Source: Polydactylus sextarius
Taxonomy: Eukaryota > Chordata > Actinopteri > Polynemidae
NCBI GenBank assembly: GCA_016801845.1
Contig: CM028920.1
Coordinates: 1,439,001-1,503,000 of the forward strand
Reading direction: 5' to 3'
DNA length: 64,000 nucleotides
Each line of letters begins with the position of its first letter. The first letter of the stretch is position 1. Shown here one piece after another: positions 43,602 through 55,511 of the stretch. The notes beneath the pieces were generated by a model, which was not told the origin of the DNA, did not search any database, and saw only the letters and a program-made list of their open reading frames with translations. The translations under genes were made by a program, and so were the position numbers.

Positions 43602-46226
43602 GTCATGTTTGCAGCATCAGTTACCATGGTGATGTAGCCAGGTCACAACAAAGTCACCTTTTTGAGTCAGAAAACTCTGACTTCAGGCTCTACTACATAC
43701 AAATATAACTTTCTAATACAGTTTACTGCATCTGTATTAGACCAGGACCAGGATCTTTGTATAAACCTGATCCAGGAGCAGTGAGTCTAAAGCTGCGCTC
43801 ACTACAGCAGGATGTGGTTCTTCTGGATCAGATAACAAACATCCTGTTTATGAACATTTCTGTTTCTGCTGAGTGTCAGATGAACTTTTTGCATGTGTCA
43901 CTATCAGCTGCCTCTCTCACACTCATACAAACTGTGGCTTGTATGAATCCACCACAGTTGAGTTCAGGTCCAGACCTGTCATATCAGTCATGTGCAGTTA
44001 GTCTGCTCTTACCCAAACTTCAGCATTTATAGTAATTTGTAGCAACTTTTGCTCGTCACCGTGTCAATCTTCCGCTCCCTGATTCTTTCCTGCCTCCTTC
44101 CACTGTCTGTCAAATAAATATTATGTCAATACTGAACACACTGACTGTTGGTGGAAGTTTGGTTCAGGCAGCTAAGTAGCAGCAGAAAATCATTTTTATC
44201 GCTCTTTAGGTTGGTTCCAATTATTGAAATGAATGTGCATAATGTGTGCGGATATAGTGGCAGCTAGAGGGCGATACAATGATGTGGAAAGTGAAGGAGG
44301 GAACAGCACGTTAGTAAAAGCTAATATAATTCACAAATTAACATTTATTATAACAACTGTATGTCTAAAGTGAAAGACGTTGGAAGAACAGAAACATTGA
44401 CAGATTGGGATAAAATGGACAAATATTTAGAGCTGAGAGACACATCAGAACAGTAACTGATGTGTTAGAGTTGAAGCAGATTGTGCTTGGTGATGATGGT
44501 GAGGGGACAGGAGGCTTTGTGTTGATGGAGAAGGTGTGTGAGGTCAGGAGGGCTACTTATGGAGAGCTCTGTGAGCGGAGAGCAGAAATTTAATTGAATG
44601 TGTTGTGGAGCAGAGGAAGAATTTCAGGACAGCTGTGGGAGTGGATAAGTGGGTGGGAGCACAGATGCGGACATCCTGAGGTCGACAGTGGAAAACGTAG
44701 CAAGGAAGGAGACGGTTGCAGTTGAGTGTGGATGTAATGAAGTCTGGATCAGCGTCATTCAGCAGAGAGCAGGGAGAGGGAAATGTGTTCACCTGTTGGA
44801 CACTGACATGTTTACTTCACTCATTAAAAGTCTGCAGTACAAATAGATCACAGCCTTAAAAGAAAGGAAAACATTTATAATTTTCAATATATTTCAATTC
44901 TTTCATTTTTATGTCGTCTTATCCTCAGATAAAGATGAGAGGTGTGTGATGACCTGATAAGTGTGTGTGGGTATTTTCTTCATGTAAATGTTCAAGGGTT
45001 GTTATTTCTGTATTGATCCCACCACCTTGTGGTCAAATTGCTTCACTACAAAAGTGGTGAAACCTTAAAACATTACATTGAACATTTGAACAGAATTTAC
45101 TTTATTATATTAAATTTAAAACAGATTTTTGTTGTTTTGTTTTGCAGCTTTCATGTCCATGTGTTCCTACATCAACATTATATCTGATACATGTTTCTTG
45201 TTGCACACATCTGTATCTGTGTTGCTTCTGTCAAAACACTGACAAATTTAAATTGTGCTTTTTCTGTGTTAATGATTCGTTTTTATTGATATTTACTCAA
45301 ACAGCATATTATAATGCTGTTATGCTCGGTTGTTTTTGTTCTGATCATGGTTTCTTCTCCCTCATCATGTGGCGTTAGACATAATCTGCCGTCTCTTTAC
45401 CTGTGTCTCTTCTTCCTCCTCACATCAGTTGTGTGATTCAACATGAGCCAGTCAGCGTGTTTACAGCAGCACAATCATGTGACTAAATGTTGGAGACCAG
45501 TTTTCTGGTGTGTTGCTCTTTAGTGTGTGTGTTTGGGAGAAGGATGCGTGAGTAGCCAACAGATGGCAGTAGAAACCCGCAGCATGGTGCTGACTAAAGC
45601 CTGGACGGAAACAACCTCACCCATAAATTCAGTGACACTTACTGTTTTTATGGTGTAGACACACTCCCGTTCTTTATGATTGTAAGTTTGTTCATTCAAG
45701 CCCGACAAGGCGGAGTGTACAATGAGATACAGACTGAGGATGAGTCCAGCTCACCACAGGTGAAGAGGTGTCTCCTTCATCTCTTCACTGTCATGTTCAC
45801 TGAAGCGGGAATAAATATTACACAGTTAGTTTAATCATTTGTGTAGCAGAGGCAATATTAAAAAATACGACTGAGAATGTTTCTGTTTCTTTTTAATGAA
45901 CTGTGTTACAGTACTGATAGGTTAACGAGCAAAACGATGCATTTCAACATGTTACTGAGTGAGTTGGTTGTAAGCATGGGATTTAAGTATTCATGATTGT
46001 CTTGGCTGATGTGTTGTTTATATGTACGCAACACAAATTTTAACTAATAAGGTGTGCATGTGTGTTCATGTATGTGTTATTGTGTGCACACACTTCACTG
46101 TCACTCCACCCAGTACACAACTGTACCGGAGAAATAAGACTCAATACGAATAAAATCCCAGCGAGTTTTAAAATGCTGCATTTATTTCCATTATTAATTA
46201 TAGTCATTACTGTTGTCTCCTCCCAG
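43602..46226. other. Unannotated DNA
   Basis: No gene recognised. The overlapping opposite frames at 44553-44846 have no family motif, nor does 43757-44032. Confidence 0.4.
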
Positions 46227-46255
46227 TGGTGGTGGTGGTGGTGGTGGTGGTGGTG
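46227..46255. repeat. (GGT)n microsatellite
   Basis: About 9-10 GGT units followed by a GT run. Its translations (poly-V, poly-W, poly-H) are not genes. Confidence 0.95.
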
Positions 46256-46450
46256 TGTGTATGTGTGTGGGAAGAGGATGGGGGTAGAACAAGAGGGGAA
46301 ATAAGATGGGTGAACTGCTCTGTCCTGCTCTTTACACACCTTCTGTGTAAAAACACACAGACAGAGATGTCACCAACATGGCCTCCATCACCAACAGCAC
46401 AATATGAACCTTAATTCATTAGTATGAGTTGGTCAGTAACAAAGAGAGGT

Positions 46451-46645
46451 GGCTGTGGCTCAGCAGATCATCTACTAATCAGAACTCCATGAACTTGAAC
46501 TCCATGTTGGCTGTTTCACTGGTGTATGAATGTGTGTGAATGTGTTGAAATAAGAGCACATAAAGCACATAGCACATTGTATAGTGATGAATGTGTGTGT
46601 GAATGGGTGAATATCATGTCTAGCGCAGAACTGTAAATGGTCTCA
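46451..46645 (+). mobile_element. tRNA-derived SINE, copy 3
   Basis: The A-box start GGCTGTGGCTCAGCAGATCA is followed by a 3' body with GTGTATGAATGTGTGTGAAT, GTGTGTGAATGGGTGAATAT and GTAAATGGTCTCAGAG. It is the same family as 1432-1605 and 5937-6062. The B box is decayed (ACTTGAACTCC). Confidence 0.65.
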
Positions 46646-47869
46646 GAGTATAAATTAAGTCCAGTTACCATTCACATCATGTTCAGCAGCATCATAAACC
46701 ACATGTAATGTGTTTTATATGTTATATTAATATACTTTAATATATTTGTTTTGTAACATGGAGCTGTACACTGTGTGTGACTGATTATTTGAAGGAAGCT
46801 GGTGATAATTTCCTCTGTGAGGATGATTCATACTGGAAGTGATTTCAGATTTCTGTTTCTCCATCTGCCCTGAACGCAAGCTTTTTATTCATGTTTGGTA
46901 AAATACTGCAGCGTCCAGAGGTTTGTCATGTGTTTCAGACACAGACACTGTGAAATGTGATGTGTTCTCATGCAAAACATTATCAGGAGTTGAATACAGC
47001 GACGCTGACCCAGGCTGCACACACAAGCGGTCACACTGTTATTTATGAGACAGCAGCAGGACGTTAATAACTGTGTTATGTTGTCTGTTTTTGTGAAGTT
47101 TTATTTGATATTTGTTTCTTATATATTTCTTATTGTCTAGTGCAGTTGCATAAGCAACACAGTTATAACTCTGTCCTCTTCCATCATGCGGCAGTTCTCA
47201 TCCTCTAAATTCTGTCATTTACTCTCCGTTGTTAAAATGCCACAATGTCATTTCCCATTAAAGGAACAGAGCCAGTTACACAACAATGTTCAACTTAAAA
47301 TTTTGACATCAGCAGCACAATTCAAATCATTTTACTGACGTGTGTTACGTCAGGACAAACCGTTGGAGTTCAGGTTATTTTCAGTGGCTCAGATGCAAAA
47401 TTGATGAACCAATGCTGATGTTCAGCATCAATCATACACTGAAACACTGACATGCATGTTCATCCACAGTCAGTTTGAGTCATTTCAGCATCCTCCTCAC
47501 TGTTCTACCTAAGAAGACCCCGCAGTGACCATGATTAATTCAGAATTCAGCCAGAAAGAGCACCAGCACCTCTCTGACCTGCAACATTAAAGTTCATCTC
47601 TATATCAGTTTAATACCAATGAGAATGAATAAACTGATCGTGAGGAGCAGATTGTATCTCTGCAGAATAAATGTGTCTCATAAACACTGAGATATCTCAC
47701 ATCTCTCTTGTGCTACGTTGTACTTTTCCATCAGCACATGAGAGCAGCTTGTGTAGCACTGCTGAGAAGAGCTGACGACAGTAAGTGACTGGGGCCTGAC
47801 TCAGGCCTGCGACGACAAGGGCTACAAAACATGGTAAATTTTTAATTCTCTTAGTGTGTGTTGTTGTTC

Positions 47870-47872
<3 letters not shown>
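46646..47872. other. Unannotated DNA
   Basis: No gene recognised. A splice-like cassette at 47736-47781 was considered and rejected. Confidence 0.4.

Positions 47873-47902
<30 letters not shown>
47873..47902. repeat. (GT)n microsatellite
   Basis: About 15 GT units. Confidence 0.95.
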
Positions 47903-47905
<3 letters not shown>

Positions 47906-48049
47906 TCGAGCTTGTGAGCAGTCAGACGGTTTTCTTGCCTCGGCTCAGCAGTCTAGCCGTCAGTTTAGGCTTCGGTCTCTAGATGAATTTGAAGAAACAC
48001 CCAGTATGGGGCCTCAGCAGCGCTCTCCTCCACCTCCCCAGCTTCGCTA

Positions 48050-48960
48050 CTGTTTGACACTTAATTAAAGCTTTCATTAGCTCCCTGTGAAGTGCCGAAT
48101 GGCCATCTCTCGTTCGCTAGCCATTGTCTTCCCCTGCACCTCTCATTATGTGAAACAGTGTAATTGTTGCTATGTATTACCTGTGTGAAAGGCCTCCACC
48201 AGTGTGCAGGCAGAAATTAAAAAACCTGTCTGTTTCATCTCTCACGCTGTTCACTTGTCAGGGTTGTTGCCTCACACTGTGCATGAGGTTTGTATTTTTT
48301 AATGATAGCCTTTTTTCCCCTTTACACACAGCGGAGAATAAATAAGACAAATAAGACTAGTTTTAACTTGTTTGGCCTTAGCGAAGACTTGAAGAGTTAA
48401 AGTTTACTTGAAAAAGCTTTGGGATGAGTTTTTCCTCCTCTGCCTTTTCACATCTCTTATGTTAATGCAGCGCTGCATCAGTCACTGATAACTGTAGCAA
48501 GCAAAAGCCAAACATATTTCCACACAAGTGTGCGTAGTTATGCATAATAAGACATATTTTGAAACCATTATTAGACAAAGGATCACAATTACTACTTGTT
48601 ATGCAGAGCCACTGAAATGACAGATCTGAGGGAAAGCCCATTTTCTCGAACTCATTTGTTTGTGTGTTTTACATCTTACCGCCATTGTGGGAGCAGAGCT
48701 GCAGAGGCATGTGAATGCCACCGAGAACATCCTCTTCCCAAATGTTCATAAAAATTCCCATTATTCCGGGGCATTTTTGAGCCTCGGGAGAGAACAATGG
48801 AGGGGTTTTTCCATCGCAGACCCTTAAATTAGCGCTGTGATGTATTTATGGCAGTTCTGTGCGACATTAACGTTTTGGGAGAGAAAATGATGGCACATTC
48901 GGCTGTGGTGTAAAGGCCCTGTAAATCTGGTGGCTTGCACTTAGCATGCTTTATTACACT
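48050..48960. promoter_or_regulatory. Best candidate conserved non-coding block
   Basis: Over 900 bases there are no simple repeats or transposon words. Dense homeobox-type and AT-rich cores sit within moderately GC-rich text: ACTTAATTAAAGCTTTCATT, CAGTGTAATTGTTGC, AAAATTCCCATTATTCCGGG, CTTAAATTAGCGCTGTGATG, TGCGACATTAACG, GTGTAAAGGCCCTG. No long coding frame is open. This resembles clustered vertebrate enhancers near developmental genes. It is inference from composition. Confidence 0.4.
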
Positions 48961-50394
48961 GGCTGTTGAGCCTCTCATCAGCATCATCTTCCTTCAAGCT
49001 CACTTTTCCACCCTTCTTTCGCTTTAATTCTCTCCCTCCATCATTTTCCATTCTGCTCACTCAGCCCATTTTCCCGTCAGCTCCCTACATTCCTCTGTCT
49101 CTTTGCTCTGCTATAATTTCATCTGCTATTTTCCTCCGTTTCTACCTTTTCCTTATCAACCTCTCATTTCGTTCCTATCTGCTTTTATACCACATACACT
49201 GTTTATCCTAATGCAGATACTCAATCTTCCTGAAATTAAAGCCTCAGCCTGTACATTCAGTGTTGGGGCAGAGACAGGGAGTCCATCGTCGCTGATGGAC
49301 ATGAAAGCCAATAGATTAAGTGTTGACAAAATAAAGTAAAATCTACAATTGTGTAGATGCAATTTCTCAGGGAGAGATTGAGCAGGTTTGACTTTCTTAT
49401 CCAGGGTAATGTAAGCGTGAACTCACACCAGGATGTGGTGATACACCGGTGAACACTGTGATATCACCTCGAGGTTTGCAAACAAAGACTGAACCTCTCA
49501 ACCAGAGAGGGCAGTGTTGCACAGCTGTTCATCCTACTGTTAAGTTACTCTGTGAAAATCCCAAGATTACTTTTTCTTGGATGGTAGAATTGTGTAGAAG
49601 CTGTAGTTTACTTTTACTTTTAAATTTAAGCTAAGGTGTTTTGATCTGTCTTCAGAGCGCTGACTTCATCCCTGTAGCAGTGGTTATAGTTTGGGACTAA
49701 AGCTGAGACCCAGACATGGCCTCACCTGCTTCTTTCTGAGCCTGGATCAGACAGATGAACCTGTTATGGTATTTTGTGTTGCATTTTTTCTAGGTTTTGT
49801 TCATGATGTAATAAAAAGTTGTGAGGTTTGGGGGAGGGTCACTTTGCCTGTTTGTTGTTAAACCTTGGTAGGCTCAGCAGACTCACTGCACTGGCCACAC
49901 TGCCTCTTTCCTCTGTGCCTGTTGGGCTGTGCAAACCTGCCAGACAGACATGGACACAGATAACTGCCAAAGTCACACAGAGAAGGTGAGAAACCTGAAA
50001 CCAACCTGAGCACAAAAGCTTCACTCAGCAAAATCCAGTTTGTGACACGAACTGACGAAGTGAACTGATACAAGTATGTGAGATCATTACTCACTTGTTC
50101 TTCATTCTGATGCAATTAAACATAAAATGTGGTTACAGTTTCCAGGAAGCTGCTGTGTTCACAGGTGAAACCAGCTCCATTTACATTTACATGTATTCAT
50201 GTGTCAGATGTTTTGATCAAATGCACAAATGTCACATGTCAATACTTCACATCGCAGCATTAATGTTTAACAAGCTGCCTTCATGTTACTATGCTCATCA
50301 GCTGAGGTGGTAATTTAATCATTTGCATGTCCTGAAATTCAGAAACAGGGTTTTAGAAATTAATTTGTCTTCTGCGTGTCATCATGATGTCAGG

Positions 50395-50395
<1 letters not shown>
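48961..50395. other. Unannotated DNA
   Basis: No gene recognised. Pyrimidine-rich DNA at 48985-49170 produces several chance frames. Confidence 0.4.

Positions 50396-50424
<29 letters not shown>
50396..50424. repeat. (GT)n microsatellite
   Basis: About 14 GT units. Confidence 0.95.
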
Positions 50425-50425
<1 letters not shown>

Positions 50426-50699
50426 TGGTGGATGAATGGTTATTCCAGCAATCATATCTACTAAAGGTCAAGTTTGTAAGTAGATCAAAAGGCTGTGGTG
50501 TCGTGTGTGTGTGAACAGACTCATTCACAGTGATTGAATGACCTTCCCATGTGAGGAGGCCTCTGTTACTAAGACCTGTCATGACTGTGATGAATGAGAA
50601 ATGATAGATTTCCCTTGTATCCACACACACACACACAGTTAGGAAGAGCCCCCACATCCTTCTATTATTATCTCAACATTATTCAAATTTAGAAAGAAT

Positions 50700-50965
50700 G
50701 GCGCATGGGGGAAACACAGCGCAGAGAGACAGCGAGGGGAGGAAATCCATTTGTTGAGTTTCTTCCGTCAGTCAGGCAGAAAGCAAATCTACATGTATTA
50801 AGGAAATGTAATGAGTTAAATGTGAGCAGGGAAGAGAGTGAATATCTTAAACACTGTCTGCTGCACCGGCTATTTCTAGAAATGACATTTTGCTTCCCTA
50901 AGCATGTAAATAAAGGATGGAAACAAGCCGGAGCATGTGCACAAAGGACTACATTAAAGGCCAGG
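50700..50965. promoter_or_regulatory. Candidate conserved non-coding element
   Basis: Unique text with ATGTATTAAGGAAATGTAAT, CCGGCTATTTCTAGAAATGA and GCATGTAAATAAAGG between two microsatellites. The plus-strand frame across it ends in the GT array and has no family motif, so I prefer a regulatory reading with low confidence. Confidence 0.25.
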
Positions 50966-50967
50966 AC

Positions 50968-50968
<1 letters not shown>

Positions 50969-51038
<70 letters not shown>

Positions 51039-51056
51039 GTGTGTGTGTGTGTGTGC
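50969..51056. repeat. Compound (GT)n microsatellite
   Basis: Three GT arrays separated by CG and CTG interruptions. Confidence 0.95.
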
Positions 51057-51115
51057 GTAGACAGCTACAGCTCTTCCACTGTATCTCATCTATGACAAAC
51101 AGAGGATGAACAGCA

Positions 51116-51118
<3 letters not shown>

Positions 51119-51152
<34 letters not shown>
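51119..51152. repeat. (CA)n microsatellite
   Basis: About 17 CA units. Complementary to the GT array 60 bases upstream, so the pair can form a long hairpin. Confidence 0.95.
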
Positions 51153-51154
<2 letters not shown>

Positions 51155-52080
51155 CAATTCACACCAACCAATGATGAATTGTTCTCTTTAATTACACAAG
51201 TGTTTTATCCATCAAAACATTTATCATGCACCCTGCAGTTATGACCGCTGAAAGATAAAACTGATGTTATTCGACATTTTATTAGTGTTGTGTTTGTCTG
51301 AGTTTTCCTCTTCTGTCTGAGTCTCTGTGTTTTGAGCCCACTGGTTCCAACTGAAGAAGTAATTTTTTTTCATTTTGTAAAGGGACCAGCTTCTCCCTAA
51401 AATAGCTGGCGATGTAGTTTTTATTTTTTATTAATTTTTTTATCAAAAGTTTCTCCAACAGGATAGAATAGAGCATTTGGTGGAGACTATTTTCAGCTGC
51501 TAATTAAGCCTGTTCGGTGCTGTAGTGAACACAGTGGTGTGTGTGTGTGTGTGTTTGTGAGAGAGAGTCAAAAATAATCTACTAAGTGATCTAACCTCTC
51601 TAATAAGTAATAATCTAATCTATCTAAGTGATTTTAGGCAACAGATTCAAAATGAAAATACATTAAATGCCTATGGTTGAACAATACTGGTCGCATCTTA
51701 TTTTCCTAAAATATTGAGTAATGACTCCGTATTCAGTTCGTTCCCACACGTGACAACACTATACATTATTTATCTGGTTATTTCTCAGATGATAAACTGG
51801 TAAATTCAGGCTGTAGATGTTGAAGTCAGAGTAGATTGCTGTGGATAATCATCGGTCTAATGGGGAGACTAAACTTCTCTCCCTGTGTTAGTGCCTCTCT
51901 CTGTCCTCACCATTTGCCTGCTCTCTCTGGCGATCCAGAGGAAGACAGAGAGAACATTAACTATTGATAATCTGTGGAACAGCATCACATTCTGAAATAA
52001 AATTGCTTTCTAAATGTATTCAGAGTCCGCTCGTAAAACTGTAATTATACACATTACTTTGAATAGAAAATGCTGGCTGA
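51153..52080. other. Unannotated DNA
   Basis: No gene recognised. A short (GT)n lies at 51537-51554. Confidence 0.4.
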
Positions 52081-52410
52081 CAGTTATTGTCACAGGCTAA
52101 TAAAAGCTATGCGTCTCCTTGGCTGTTGAGTGCAACACACAGACAAAGCGCCTTTCAATATGGTCTGATGCAGAGACCGTTTCAGCCCTGGTCTGACCAA
52201 ACACATCGTGTACACTTGACTGTCTTCACTTGGACACTCGGCATCGGGCTAGAGCTGGTCGACAGCAGTGATGACAAAACCTGCAAAATGCAAAAAGTAT
52301 TTTGTGAGTATATTCTAGAGGTGCCTCAGCAGAAGCTGCAGCAAACGGCTAAGAAGAGTTTGTATCTAAGCTACTACTGCGGCTGTAAGGAGTGTGACTT
52401 GGCCTCGTAG
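52081..52410 (+). CDS. Unassigned 109-codon frame, possible terminal exon
   Basis: The frame is open from just after a TGA (52078-52080) to a TAG (52408-52410) with no ATG at its 5' end. A weak acceptor-like TTATTGTCACAG ends at 52095, so it could be a last exon. Codon use looks coding-like, with C or G at many third positions and low repetitiveness. The C-terminal part LYLSYYCGCKECD has clustered cysteines. Two AATAAA signals (52597-52602 and 52610-52615) lie about 190 bases after the stop, as in a 3' UTR. I do not recognise the product. The alternative is a conserved non-coding element that is open by chance. Confidence 0.25.
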   Translation, partial: QLLSQANKSYASPWLLSATHRQSAFQYGLMQRPFQPWSDQTHRVHLTVFTWTLGIGLELVDSSDDKTCKMQKVFCEYILEVPQQKLQQTAKKSLYLSYYCGCKECDLAS

Positions 52411-52596
52411 CCAATAACTGATGGATGGACTCAACATGGACGACCCTAACAGTTATCTGCAGATGCTCGTTGACTTCATAGCGCTGTGTTTGTACCTCAT
52501 GTATATATGAGCTTGATGTGTATAATTCTATTTGTTATCAAGCCTCTGCCAGGCTCTTGTCTTTGAAAAGGTTGACAGTGGCCAATGGATATATTA

Positions 52597-52615
52597 AATA
52601 AAGCTATAAAATAAA
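52597..52615 (+). terminator. Tandem poly(A) signals
   Basis: AATAAA occurs at 52597-52602 and 52610-52615, 187 bases downstream of the unassigned frame's stop. This is meaningful only if that frame is transcribed. Confidence 0.25.
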
Positions 52616-52786
52616 GCTAGGGAGAGCCTACAGGAGAGATAATTGAAAATCAAAGGAGGAGTTTTTTAATTTGATTAGGCAGTTCTGGATTGCTCCCAAT
52701 TCAATGAGATTTCATTAAGACATGCAATTAAATAGAACTTGCAGAGGAAGAAGGGGCAGGGGAGAGGTGACATGAGGTGGCAGTTT

Positions 52787-52788
<2 letters not shown>

Positions 52789-52826
<38 letters not shown>
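52789..52826. repeat. (GT)n microsatellite
   Basis: About 19 GT units. Confidence 0.95.
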
Positions 52827-52829
<3 letters not shown>

Positions 52830-53689
52830 TAGACAGACATGAAAGTGATCAGACAGGTGAAGAGGAAGAGAAGAAAGAGACAAAGTGAAGGATGAATACA
52901 GGCTTAGTGATTGTTTCAGGATTTCTAAACCCATGACAAAAAAAAAAAACAAACAGCTGATACACTTTATTAAAGGCAAACACACTAATGGAGATTCCTC
53001 TCTGCTGCATCCCTCTCCTCAGCCTACATTGCCACACATGAGAGAAACTATCAAAACCATCTGATGTCATTGATAGATGGTCTAAAACAGCCCTGTGTGC
53101 AATGACGTTGACATGTGAAGCTAAAATCACAGTTAAAAGAGCAGTTCTGGTACGCCATCTTTTTATTGATGGGGGATGTGGGACTCAAATGGTAGTTCTT
53201 TTTAAACTGGAGCTTGAAACTAAGGTACCCAGTGTTTCTTTCCAGTGAAAATTGTGAAACAATAGGCGACGAGGAGCGATGTGGGGATGAAGCTGCAGTG
53301 ATCTGCTTTGTCCTGGAATTTAGCTCCATGAAAAAAAAAAAATAAATAAGTGTGGGGCTGAGAGATTCTGTGTGTGTGTGTGTGTGTAGCTCACACATAG
53401 AGTTTGCATACGGTTATGTAAACATATGCTTTTGTGTATACTTGTATGTCAATAAATAGTACATATGAGTCTGTGTGTATTTTTTAATTGAGACATTATG
53501 CATTGTCATATTGCATATTGTATGTGTGTGAGTGTGTAAGATTGTTCATGGTCTCATATATGGAGAGCAGGTAGTACATTCTCGCCAAACGTATAGCCTG
53601 GACCTGGCACAGAACATGAGAAGCACAGACAAACTGAGTAACCCAAGAAGGAAAGCAGTAAGACAGAGAGAGAGAAAAAAAAAAAAAAA
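52827..53689. other. Unannotated DNA
   Basis: No gene recognised. A-runs lie at 52939-52950, 53330-53341 and 53677-53690, and a short (GT)n at 53369-53387. Confidence 0.4.
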
Positions 53690-53699
53690 ACACAGTGTT

Positions 53700-53960
53700 G
53701 TGACAGTATCTTAAATAGCTGCCCGGAGACTTAAATTGTTGTCGGCAAATAGATCCCTGATGTCCTGCATTTCCTCCGCTTTCGAGTGAGATACACACTG
53801 CTGAGAGAGCATTCATTAATTAATATGGCTAGGTATTAAAGTTTTCAAACAATAAAAAGGGACACAAAGGGGAATTTAAGGAATGTGTGTTTGCAGTGAG
53901 GACAAATTAATGAAAACGTCGCCCACTCGAGGATAAAAATTCAATTTATAATTTGTCTCT
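53700..53960. promoter_or_regulatory. Candidate conserved non-coding element
   Basis: A repeat-free block with GAGACTTAAATTGTTGTCGG, ATTCATTAATTAATATGGCT, GGACAAATTAATGAAAACGT and GATAAAAATTCAATTTATAA. It has dense TAAT cores with occasional CpG, typical of enhancer-type conserved DNA. Not tested by alignment. Confidence 0.35.
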
Positions 53961-54589
53961 ATCTATTGTTCTGTAACTTTTACCCATAGAACCTCTTTGT
54001 TTGCCATGCTGCTTTGACCGCTGAGGATAACAGAAAGAGTCTTTAAGAGATATAAAAAGATAAAGGCCTGGAGAGGAGAAAACTTCACTAACACAGGGGG
54101 GAGCATTGCTCAGTTGTTTGGATGCCTGCGAGACCAATTTGTGGCTTTAATTATCTTAATATGATATAAGTGGCACCTTAGCTCACAAATGCAGGTACGA
54201 CTCTGATACACAGAACGTTTGAGGTGGATTTTATTTCTAAGAATTTTATGCAAATCTTTAATACTTCTGATTCTTATCTTCAGCCAGTTGTAGATAGAAA
54301 AGCTTTTTTTCTCAGGTTAGTAAGTCACTATGTCACAGTATAACTGAGATATTAGATCACACAGTGCTGAGTCTGAACTTTGCTCCAGTGAAGACAAACC
54401 TTTATTCAAAATTGTACTGGTATACTGGTCACATTCCTAAAATAATTACTCCCTACCTAAAATCACCTACACCCTCAGTTGATCAAATTATTTGATTCTA
54501 GCCTTTTAAGATAATGGCCTCTGTCAAGCGGACTCTTCTCAAATTGGTAAGTGATGAGATTTTGTTGCAGTTTATATGAAGTACAGTGT
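53961..54589. other. Unannotated DNA
   Basis: No gene recognised. A short ATG frame ending at a GTAAGT (54514-54546) was considered and rejected. Confidence 0.4.
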
Positions 54590-54720
54590 AACAAAATGTA
54601 ATTTATGGATTTACACTGTGCCTTAGGGTTAGGGTTAGGGTTAAGATTAAGGTTAATGTTAGGTACGTACAGTGTATGTACATAATATTACATGTTGTTA
54701 CATTTAGATACTGGTACGCT
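54590..54720. repeat. Dispersed repeat containing interstitial TTAGGG units
   Basis: Three perfect TTAGGG units (54623-54640) decay into TTAAGATTAAGG-type variants. On either side TACAGTGTAACAAAATGTAA and TACAGTGTATGTACATAATA then ATTACATGTTGTTACATT form partly inverted flanks. This is a transposon-like fish repeat with a telomere-like core, not a chromosome end. Confidence 0.5.
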
Positions 54721-54885
54721 AAAAAAGGAACCGTTAAATAAAGTGTGATCTGCATTTTTTTTACACAGTTGGTGCAGAAGAGAGAAACGTGTTAGTAACT
54801 GCAGTGACAGATGTTAATTTGCATGTAAAAACTGACAAGTAGGCTGGAATATGTTTTTCAAATGAGGAAAAACTTATAATTATTA

Positions 54886-54911
54886 TCAATAATAATAATA
54901 ATAATAATAAT
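54886..54911. repeat. (AAT)n microsatellite
   Basis: About 8 AAT units. Confidence 0.9.
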
Positions 54912-55511
54912 TAACCTTTTGCCATTTGGCGAATGTGTTTCCTAGATGGCAATTAAGTCAATGTCTTCACAGTGATTTTCAACAAAATGCTGAAACCGAA
55001 CAGTAAATACTTTTACCATTATCTGCAGCTTGACCAAATATTATTTATCAGTACTTTATCTACAGTAGTCTGTTTATATACACAGCTGGAGCAGCACAGT
55101 GTATCTGGACAACTTCATTTATTGCATGACAAAAATAATATAGCATTCTAATCATCACCAGTGATGTCTGTTTACTATAAAATTCTTGGATATTTTTGTA
55201 TTTTTTTGGTGTATTTCACCACAGTCACTGTAGTTGAAAAATTCATAGCTGTGTCTGGTTCGTTGTGCAGGTGCTTGTCCGGTATCTCGGTGAAACATCG
55301 TTTGCTGGAGGCTGTAACATTCTCAGGTCTAATATGTCAGTGCTGCTGCTTCAAGTATTAGTCTTGGACCTCTTTCCTTTAAAAAGACATGTTTTTATCA
55401 TCTAACTTCATGTACTTTAAACCACGGACAGGTTTTTATCACCAGCCTGAAAGGAACAATTTACACCAAACATGGGCAGATTTGTTGAATCAAACTTGAA
55501 CACACTAACCA
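54912..55511. other. Unannotated DNA
   Basis: No gene or bounded repeat recognised. Confidence 0.4.

Noticed and set aside
44553..44846. Overlapping frames on both strands
   Set aside because: No family motif, no splice or poly(A) context; opposite-strand openness is shared composition.
47736..47781. Short ATG cassette between an acceptor-like CCATCAG and a GTAAGT donor
   Set aside because: Only 46 bases; signals of this strength are expected by chance in 64 kb and no partner exon is apparent.
54502..54546. Eleven-codon ATG frame ending at a GTAAGT donor
   Set aside because: Too short, next to a dispersed repeat, no partner exon.
54623..54640. Telomere end
   Set aside because: Only three TTAGGG units inside ordinary sequence continuing on both sides.
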